Shown: positions 6,307 through 10,803 of the stretch, in pieces
Layout: each line of letters begins with the position of its first letter
How positions within the stretch are numbered: the first letter of the stretch is position 1
Source of the DNA: CAYRYU01 sp964428355
GTDB taxonomy: Bacteria; Muiribacteriota; Ozemobacteria; Ozemobacterales; Ozemobacteraceae
Direction of reading: 5' to 3'
DNA length: 10,803 nt
NCBI GenBank assembly: GCA_964428355.1
Contig: CAYRYU010000161.1
Coordinates: 1 to 10,803 of the forward strand
Made by a program: the position numbers and the translations under genes
Notes under the pieces: generated by a model
Database searches by the model: none
Seen by the model: only the letters and a program-made list of their open reading frames with translations
Told to the model about the DNA's origin: nothing

Positions 6307-6313
6307 GTCGCCA
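6298..6313. promoter_or_regulatory. 16-bp inverted repeat, possible operator
   Basis: TGGCGACAAGTCGCCA is a perfect 7-bp inverted repeat around AA. It is too tight for a stable hairpin at full length but well shaped for a dimeric DNA-binding protein, and it covers the candidate -35 element of the minus-strand promoter. No regulator gene is visible nearby. Confidence 0.35.
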
Positions 6314-6619
6314 AGAGGGCCTTATCTCATGCGCTGGGTACCCGATTTCACTCCTGTAGCCGCGTTTCCGGTGACTTTGGCTTTTCGATAAGGTGTTTCG
6401 GCATTCTTCTTTCCCGGCCTCACGACTCAATCTTCGGTGGGCCCGAAACACGAAACCAGCGTCGGACGTGTTTTTCGTCGCAGAGGATTTGGCCGGTGGA
6501 AATGAAGCTCACGAAACGTTCCCTTGTTTTTAGCCTCCTGGGGTTTTTGGCAACCGTTTTTCCCCGGTTTTCGGCCCCAAGTTCCTGCCGGAATACCAAC
6601 TTTGCTCGAGTGGTTTTCT

Positions 6620-6711
6620 GACATCCGGACAGAACACGCGGACGAGGATGACCAGGAGAAAGGACATTCAGGGCTGCCGTCGAGTCGGTTTCCGTTCGGT
6701 TGGAAAAATGC
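6620..6711. repeat. Diverged ~90-bp direct repeat, copy 1
   Basis: It starts GACATCCGGACAG and ends near TTGGAAAAATGCC. It aligns along its length, with small gaps, to 6898-6986; the shared core includes ACATTCAG, GTCGAGTCGG and TTCCG. By eye, identity is about three in four. The copies are 278 bases apart in an area without a gene. Confidence 0.7.
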
Positions 6712-6831
6712 CAACCAGTCGGTGAACCTGTCTTCCTCACGTTCGCAGGTTACCTCCGCGGTAAGCGCTGGAATAGTGGCGGGACGAGATTTTCGATGCG
6801 TTTGAGAACCGGAAATAGGAACCTGGATAAT

Positions 6832-6872
6832 AGGACAGCCGGACATGAGGACAAGGACATTCGGACGAAGGG
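6832..6872. repeat. Degenerate GGAC-rich short tandem repeat
   Basis: GGACA or GGAC recurs six times at spacings of about 6-9 bases (GGACAGCCGGACATGAGGAC and on through 6872). The same element opens both copies of the larger direct repeat (GACATCCGGACA). It looks like a decayed tandem array. The surrounding block 6314-7044 holds no gene that I can support. Confidence 0.55.
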
Positions 6873-6897
6873 CCTGACATTTTAACGAGGGCAGAAG

Positions 6898-6986
6898 GAC
6901 ATCCGGACAGGACACTCTGACGAAGGATCACGGATGGGAACATTCAGAGCGGCGTCGAGTCGGGTTCCGCTCGTTTGGAAAGCGTC
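6898..6986. repeat. Diverged ~90-bp direct repeat, copy 2
   Basis: Second copy, starting GACATCCGGACAGGAC and ending TTTGGAAAGCGTC, close upstream of the MotA-FliL-like gene. Its end supplies the TTGGAA of that gene's candidate promoter, so this copy may have been co-opted as a regulatory region. Confidence 0.7.
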
Positions 6987-7004
6987 AATCACTTGTGGTA
7001 AGAT
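6975..7004 (+). promoter_or_regulatory. Candidate promoter of the MotA-FliL-like gene
   Basis: TTGGAA (6975-6980), an 18-base spacer and TAAGAT (6999-7004) resemble a housekeeping promoter (four of six at each box). They lie about 40 bases upstream of ATG 7045, whose SD GAGG (7034-7037) is well placed. Prediction only. Confidence 0.3.
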
Positions 7005-7044
7005 TGTTCTTCCATGAGGGCAAAAATTTCCATCGAGGTACTTT

Positions 7045-7959
7045 ATGAATGAAACTGGCAATAGAAGGTTCTCAATAACCAGAACTGTTGGAACAATTGG
7101 GGTGCTGTTTGTCATTATTTGTACAATCAAAATTTTCCGGGTTTCCCGAGGTAATCTTCTGGCCTTCTTCGATTTACCGACTTTCTTTTTCATTGCAGGA
7201 TTTACATTCTTTCTCCTGCTTGGCACCCATGGGCGAAAAGTCCTTGTTTTCATTCCAGAGGCAATAAAGACTTTTTTCTTTGACCCATCAGGGCCTCAAA
7301 CCGATTTTGTGCAAATTGCGAAAGATGGGGAGAAAGTTTCTCTGGCTGCAGGAATCATTGGTGTTGTTCTTGGGCAAATCCTCTTGCTTGTGAACCTTGA
7401 TGATCCATCAAGCATAGGCCCATCAATGGCTTTGTCACTTCTTTCCATCGTCTATGGTCTCGTTTTCGCCGTGTGTGTTTTTGGAGTTTCTGCAAACGCC
7501 TACCAGGCTTCCCCCTGTGAAAAAGCGTTGGAATCAAGCCATGAGATTGGCCTTGTTCTTGCCGGGGTCTTTGCCGTTGTATGCACATTTTTCATCATGC
7601 TTTTTACCTTCTCCCCTGTTTCTGGTCCGTCCAAGGCAGAACCAGAAAATGAGAAGTACCTTGAAGAAATATTTATTGAAACCAATCTGGGCCAGATCAC
7701 CGAAGGTCACACGATCAGATTTAAAGCCTGCCTTAACATTTCTGAACCAAAGACAAAGGGGACAATTGAGAGATTGGTCCCAACCATGCAGGAAAAAATC
7801 ATTCAACTCATCTTAAAGAAAGAATTTGCGGCCATGGGAACCCCTGCTGCCTTTGAAACATTGAAGGCCGAAGTCACATCAATTGTTAATGCTCTTTTTA
7901 AGGAAAAGGGATGCAAAGAACCCGATTCTATTGTCTTCTCCGAATTTCTGGTGAGGTAG
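7045..7959 (+). CDS. Shortened MotA-like channel domain fused to a FliL-like domain
   Basis: A 304-residue membrane protein starting at ATG 7045 behind a good SD (GAGG, seven bases away). Likely membrane segments: 14-31, 42-60, 98-117, 127-150 and 167-189. Residues 14-72 resemble the MotA start (FFDLPTFFFIAGFTFFLLLG). Residues 92-150 resemble the MotA pore helices, with LLVNLDDPSSIGP (114-126), very close to the MotA pattern, then SLLSIVYGL. Only ~25 residues separate helices 2 and 3, so the large cytoplasmic torque-generating domain of MotA is absent. After the fifth helix, residues 203-304 look like FliL's periplasmic domain: a strand region, IERLVPTMQEKIIQLILKK, then AAFETLKAEVTSIVNALF and the ending DSIVFSEFLVR. 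MotA/TolQ/ExbB proteins conduct ions with a partner; FliL associates with flagellar stators. No partner gene is in view. Lower GC than its neighbours suggests acquisition. Confidence 0.8.
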   Translation: MNETGNRRFSITRTVGTIGVLFVIICTIKIFRVSRGNLLAFFDLPTFFFIAGFTFFLLLGTHGRKVLVFIPEAIKTFFFDPSGPQTDFVQIAKDGEKVSLAAGIIGVVLGQILLLVNLDDPSSIGPSMALSLLSIVYGLVFAVCVFGVSANAYQASPCEKALESSHEIGLVLAGVFAVVCTFFIMLFTFSPVSGPSKAEPENEKYLEEIFIETNLGQITEGHTIRFKACLNISEPKTKGTIERLVPTMQEKIIQLILKKEFAAMGTPAAFETLKAEVTSIVNALFKEKGCKEPDSIVFSEFLVR

Positions 7960-8034
7960 ATAATCGAAATCCAGCACAGATCTGTCAAGGAACTTCTATT
8001 TTCACCCACCTTGGTCATGAGTTTCCCCCCCTTC

Positions 8035-8053
8035 GGCGCATAGGCCAAGCGCC
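8035..8053. terminator. Possible hairpin between convergent genes
   Basis: GGCGC and GCGCC flank a nine-base loop, with C7 before and G5 after giving possible outer pairing. It sits midway in the 196-base space between two convergent stops, where a two-way terminator would be expected. There is no U-tract on either strand, so this is weak. Nothing else is seen in 7960-8155. Confidence 0.25.
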
Positions 8054-8155
8054 AAAATTCGGGGGTATGGGACGGGTGAGAAAAATCCAAACCGTTTGTA
8101 CAATTGAAACCCGGCAAGATGCGTTCTCAGGCCGAACATCGCCCTCTCTGGGGGG

Positions 8156-8884
8156 TCATTTTCCGTGCACCATCGGGACGAACCGGACGGGAAGGTCCTC
8201 TTCGGTCTCGACCTTTCCGCCCTTCTTTCTCAAGAGCACCAGGCGTTGGTCTCCGAAGCCCCCAACCGGGAGCATCATCCGCCCTCCCTCCTTCAACTGA
8301 TCGACCAGGGCCTGGGGAACCTCCTCGGGTGCGCAGGTGATGATCACGATGTCGAAGGGGGAATGCTCCGGCCAACCTTTGTATCCGTCTCCTTCCAGGA
8401 CGTTCACCGGGTAACCTTCCGAGGCGAGAACCGTTTTCGCATGCCTGGCCAGTTCAGGAACGATCTCGATACTGAACACCTCGCAGCCCATTTCGGCGAG
8501 GATTGCGGCCTGATAACCCGACCCGGTGCCGATCTCGAGCACTTTCTCGCCGGGCCGGGGTTGAAGCCGCTCGGTCATGTAGGCCACGATGAAAGGCTGC
8601 GAAATCGTCTGGCCCTGGCCGATGGGACATGGGTGGTCCCCGTAGGGGTCGGCGGATCCAAGGAAGTCACGGGGGATGAACCTGTGCCGCGGTACTTTCC
8701 CCATCGCCCTCATCACCTTTTCGTCACGAATCCGGTAGGCGGAAAGGGTCCTGAGCATTTCGGCTCGCTGATCGATCATATCAGGTCCCTCCACGGCATT
8801 GAATTCACGGGAACCAGGGAAGAAAAGCAAACCAAACACCGCAAGAATCGCGAGAATGGGAAGAAGAATCCTGATGTTTCTCAT
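8156..8884 (-). CDS. pcm: Exported/anchored protein-L-isoaspartate O-methyltransferase
   Basis: It methylates isoaspartyl residues formed in ageing proteins, using S-adenosylmethionine, and so starts their repair. ATG 8884 is chosen because GAGGGG precedes it at good spacing; it gives 242 residues. Residues 4-22 are a hydrophobic helix after a basic start, a signal peptide or membrane anchor, unusual since the classical enzyme is cytosolic. The catalytic part is complete: MIDQRAEML and AMGKVPRHRFIP (61-71), YGDHPCPIGQGQTISQPFIV (81-100, substrate-side motif), VLEIGTGSGYQAAILAEM (115-132, SAM-binding motif I), an acidic motif after it (FSIEIVPELA), then IITCAPEEVP (181-190) and LKEGGRMMLPVG (197-208). 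It stands alone, 108 bases after the TPR gene's stop on the same strand. The family call is secure; the symbol is by homology. Confidence 0.93.
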   Translation of the reverse strand: MRNIRILLPILAILAVFGLLFFPGSREFNAVEGPDMIDQRAEMLRTLSAYRIRDEKVMRAMGKVPRHRFIPRDFLGSADPYGDHPCPIGQGQTISQPFIVAYMTERLQPRPGEKVLEIGTGSGYQAAILAEMGCEVFSIEIVPELARHAKTVLASEGYPVNVLEGDGYKGWPEHSPFDIVIITCAPEEVPQALVDQLKEGGRMMLPVGGFGDQRLVLLRKKGGKVETEEDLPVRFVPMVHGK

Positions 8885-8954
8885 TCTCTCACCCCTCACA
8901 TCGCGGGGCAATCCCGCCCGGAAATTCCTCTGCTGGTCAAAATCTAACCCGGGG

Positions 8955-8968
8955 TGCCGTCCTCGGCA
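8955..8968 (-). terminator. Weak hairpin downstream of the TPR gene
   Basis: TGCCG/CGGCA form a perfect five-base stem with a four-base loop, 25 bases past the TPR gene's stop and before the methyltransferase start. The only T-rich stretch follows at a distance, so termination would be inefficient and read-through into the methyltransferase is possible. Confidence 0.2.
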
Positions 8969-8992
8969 AGTGAATGGGTGAAAAACCGGGGC

Positions 8993-10795
8993 TCAGGAGG
9001 CTTTCTTTTTCCGGGATGGTTTCCTCGAGGATGGNNNNNNNNNNNNNNNNNNNNNNNNNNNNNNNNNNNNNNNNNNNNNNNNNNNNNNNNNNNNNNNNNN
9101 NNNNNNNNNNNNNNNNNNNNNNNNNNNNNNNNNNTTCCTCGAGGATGGATTCCTCGAGGTCGAAGCCGCCCGAAGAAGCTCCCGAATTTCCGGATGGCCT
9201 CCTTCCAGTGCAAGTTCCTCGGCGGATCTGCCCTTTGAGCCGGCGGGCGCGGGTGTGGCCCCGGCTTCCAGGAGAGCCTTCACGATCTCGCCTTTCCCCA
9301 GAAAGGACGCCAAACTGAGCGGTGAGGCCCGGGAATCCGGCGGGAATCCAGGGTTCGTCGTCCAGGCGGTTTTCAGGAGTTCCCGGTGAATTTCCACGTC
9401 CTCCCTGACCACGTCGGATCTTTCCGCCAGAATGGCGCAATACAGGTGTTCCACCCAGGCGGGGAACAGGTCGGGCCGTAACCGGACCGCCTGGTCGAGG
9501 GAATCCATCGCTTCATCGAAGCGCCCCAACCGGACCAGGTTCATCCCAAGATCCAGGTTGGCGGTGGCGTAATCCGGATTGAGCCGGAGAACGGTCCGAT
9601 AGGCCTCGAGGGCTTCTTCCAGTCGGCCCTGCATCCCCAGCGTCACGCCAAGGTCGCGCCAGGCAAGGTGGAAATCGGGTTTCAGCCTTGTTGCGTTCCG
9701 GAGGGCGGTCTCGGCCTCGTCCAGTTTTCCGAGGTTCCGCGCGGAAATTCCAAGATTGTGATGGAAGCGGGGGTCTGTCCCGTTCAGGTCGACGGCCCTT
9801 TTGAGATGGGCCATGGCACGGTCGAACTCGCGAGTTTCGATGAGAACGCATCCCAGGTTGTAATGGCACATCGGGTCATCGGGGGCCAACTCCGCCGCTC
9901 GACCGTAAGCGGTGGCAGCATCCTTCTTGAGTTCCATCCGGCTGAAAACGGTTCCCATCTCGAAGTGGGTGTCAACGTCATCAGGCGAAAGATCCGCCGA
10001 TTTCCGGTACAGGGTCAGGGCTTCCTCGAGTTTTCCAAGATCACGGAGGCATCTGCCCCAAAATCGGTAAGGGATCCCCTGAGTGGGCAGCAAGCCTGTC
10101 ACCTTCTCGTAAATCCGGGCTGCGTCGGTGGGACGCCCCAACTGCTCCAGGATCTGTCCGGCGAGCAGGAGGAGGTTGGGGGAAGCGCTTTCCCTGGCAA
10201 GTCCTTCCTGGATGGTTTCCAGGGCTTTGTTCCAGTCCTGCCGGAGGATATGCAGATGGGCGATCCTTTCGATGATCAACCCCGGTTGCGGGAAACCCTC
10301 GACCTTCGCGGGGTTTTCCGAGTTGCCCCGGTTGCTGACGCTCAGGAATCCACCGAAGGGGAACTCTTGGGAAAGGCGTGCCTTCAGTGCCTGGTTGAAC
10401 GCGGTCAAGGCTTCCTGTGGACGTTTGAGGTTCTGGAAGAGAACCCCAAGATTCCAGTGGGCGAAGCTGCATAGAGGGTCGATCCCGATGGCCTCCCGAA
10501 GCGACTTTTCCGAGTCTTCCCAGAGTCCTTTTCTCATGAGGGCTTCTCCGAGAATCGCATGGCTTTGGGAATCCCTTGGCTGCATCCGGAGCAGTTCCCG
10601 CAACTGCGTGATTCCCTCCTCGATCCGATCGCGGGCGCACAACTCCCAAGCCAGCCTTCGCCGCGGCTCGGGAGAATCGGGGTCGGCTTCGACCGCCTCG
10701 AAAAGGGCTTTCAGATCGACATCTCCTGGATCCTGGGGTTTCACGGGAGCCTCCTGGAAAGGAATTCGGTCAGGTGCCCTCAAGGACTGCGCCAT
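8993..10795 (-). CDS. TPR protein with C-terminal ankyrin-like and PSSR-repeat tail
   Basis: A scaffold-type protein, probably binding partner proteins. Residues ~39-440 carry about ten tetratricopeptide repeats, best seen at 243-440, where units such as AHLKRAVDLNGTDPRFHHNL and LEEALEAYRTVLRLNPDYAT follow each other every 34 residues. A non-TPR insertion (~141-172) interrupts the series. Residues ~490-543 look like two ankyrin repeats (SPLSLASFLGKGEIVKALLE, then GRSAEELALEGGHPEIRELL). The end is a basic low-complexity tail of PSSR-type units interrupted by the second N gap, finishing KPSRKKKAS. The true length is unknown because the gap is a placeholder, and the frame across it is assumed. 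ATG 10795 lacks a clear SD and the frame is open to the window edge, so the gene may start further out. No signal peptide is visible. Precise role unknown. Confidence 0.88.
   Translation of the reverse strand: MAQSLRAPDRIPFQEAPVKPQDPGDVDLKALFEAVEADPDSPEPRRRLAWELCARDRIEEGITQLRELLRMQPRDSQSHAILGEALMRKGLWEDSEKSLREAIGIDPLCSFAHWNLGVLFQNLKRPQEALTAFNQALKARLSQEFPFGGFLSVSNRGNSENPAKVEGFPQPGLIIERIAHLHILRQDWNKALETIQEGLARESASPNLLLLAGQILEQLGRPTDAARIYEKVTGLLPTQGIPYRFWGRCLRDLGKLEEALTLYRKSADLSPDDVDTHFEMGTVFSRMELKKDAATAYGRAAELAPDDPMCHYNLGCVLIETREFDRAMAHLKRAVDLNGTDPRFHHNLGISARNLGKLDEAETALRNATRLKPDFHLAWRDLGVTLGMQGRLEEALEAYRTVLRLNPDYATANLDLGMNLVRLGRFDEAMDSLDQAVRLRPDLFPAWVEHLYCAILAERSDVVREDVEIHRELLKTAWTTNPGFPPDSRASPLSLASFLGKGEIVKALLEAGATPAPAGSKGRSAEELALEGGHPEIRELLRAASTSRNPSSRXXXXXXXXXXXXXXXXXXXXXXXXXXXXXXXXXXPSSRKPSRKKKAS
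9020..9159. repeat. 15-bp tandem repeat (TTCCTCGAGGATGG core) spanning a gap
   Basis: A full unit at 9020-9034 touches the N run on one side; units at 9135-9148 and 9149-9159 touch it on the other. A degenerate unit lies at 9006-9019. Each full unit holds the 10-bp palindrome TCCTCGAGGA. In the TPR gene's frame the unit encodes P-S-S-R plus Asn or Lys. Unit number in the gap is unknown. Confidence 0.85.
9035..9134. other. Assembly gap of exactly 100 N inside the TPR gene
   Basis: A 100-base placeholder flanked on both sides by the same 15-bp repeat unit, so the break is almost certainly caused by an unresolved tandem array. The distance between flanking units (114 bases) is not a multiple of 15, which fits an arbitrary gap length. 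Confidence 0.98.
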
Positions 10796-10803
10796 CCTGG
10801 CTT

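Noticed and set aside
6552..6569. AACCG/CGGTT hairpin followed by T's in the spacer
   Set aside because: Only five base pairs with an eight-base loop and a very short T run, and no gene ends nearby.
6226..6915. Several open frames in the 0.7-kb spacer on both strands
   Set aside because: Ser/Arg/Pro-rich translations without motif, SD or consistent frame; the repeat structure explains the area better.
6620..6986. CRISPR-like array of GGAC repeats
   Set aside because: Units are short, irregular and diverged, spacers are not of uniform length, and no cas gene is present.
8165..8947. A 260-codon plus-strand frame opposite the methyltransferase
   Set aside because: Its sequence is low-complexity and His/Gly-rich, while the opposite strand carries the complete methyltransferase motifs.
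9668..10474. A 268-codon plus-strand frame opposite the TPR gene
   Set aside because: It is a shadow of the TPR coding sequence; no recognisable features and no plausible start context.
1..10803. tRNA, rRNA or riboswitch
   Set aside because: No cloverleaf, conserved rRNA core or known riboswitch core was seen when reading the spacers on either strand; a covariance-model search was not possible.

Overview
The window is bacterial: dense short-spaced gene strings, Shine-Dalgarno (SD) sites, an IS66-type insertion sequence (IS), and a chromosomal-looking pair of a TPR protein and a protein-L-isoaspartate O-methyltransferase. Most of it is GC-rich (39 of 60 bases in the sampled block 9481-9540). 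I cannot name the organism. Two runs of exactly 100 N (2185-2284 and 9035-9134) mark this as a scaffolded draft assembly, so small indels must be treated with care.

Layout, left to right. (1) 1-2184, minus strand: an IS66-family element with tnpA, tnpB and tnpC in the usual order. tnpC runs off the left edge just before its expected catalytic Glu, and tnpA runs into the first gap. (2) 2402-6226, minus strand: a string of small, poorly characterised genes in close operon-like spacing. In transcription order they are a soluble protein (6226-5822), a membrane protein of the 'EGNPL' type split by a frameshift (5852-5242), a 265-residue soluble protein (5133-4336), a 105-residue soluble protein (4125-3808), a DUF3267-like membrane zincin with HEFLH (3795-3307), a small membrane protein (3168-2929) and a multi-pass membrane protein (2915-2484). 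Three of the membrane genes appear broken at T-homopolymers, and the first gene carries a G10 tract that sets the reading frame relative to the next gene. The mix resembles an accessory or immunity-type cluster, but no toxin gene is visible.

(3) 6227-7044: about 0.8 kb without a convincing gene. It holds a 16-bp inverted repeat over a candidate promoter, two diverged copies of a ~90-bp direct repeat and a GGAC-rich degenerate repeat. (4) 7045-7959, plus strand: the most unusual gene, an AT-richer reading frame (25 of 60 G+C at 7261-7320) that looks like a shortened MotA-type stator channel fused to a FliL-like periplasmic domain. (5) 8156-8884, minus strand: an exported or membrane-anchored protein-L-isoaspartate O-methyltransferase, convergent with the fusion gene. 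(6) 8993-10795, minus strand: a long TPR protein with ankyrin-like repeats and a C-terminal 15-bp tandem repeat, inside which the second assembly gap falls.

How the parts work together is mostly unknown. The IS66 genes form one transposition unit. The 2.4-6.2 kb genes probably share one transcript from a promoter near 6280-6306. The MotA-FliL-like protein stands alone, with no MotB or flagellar gene in view.
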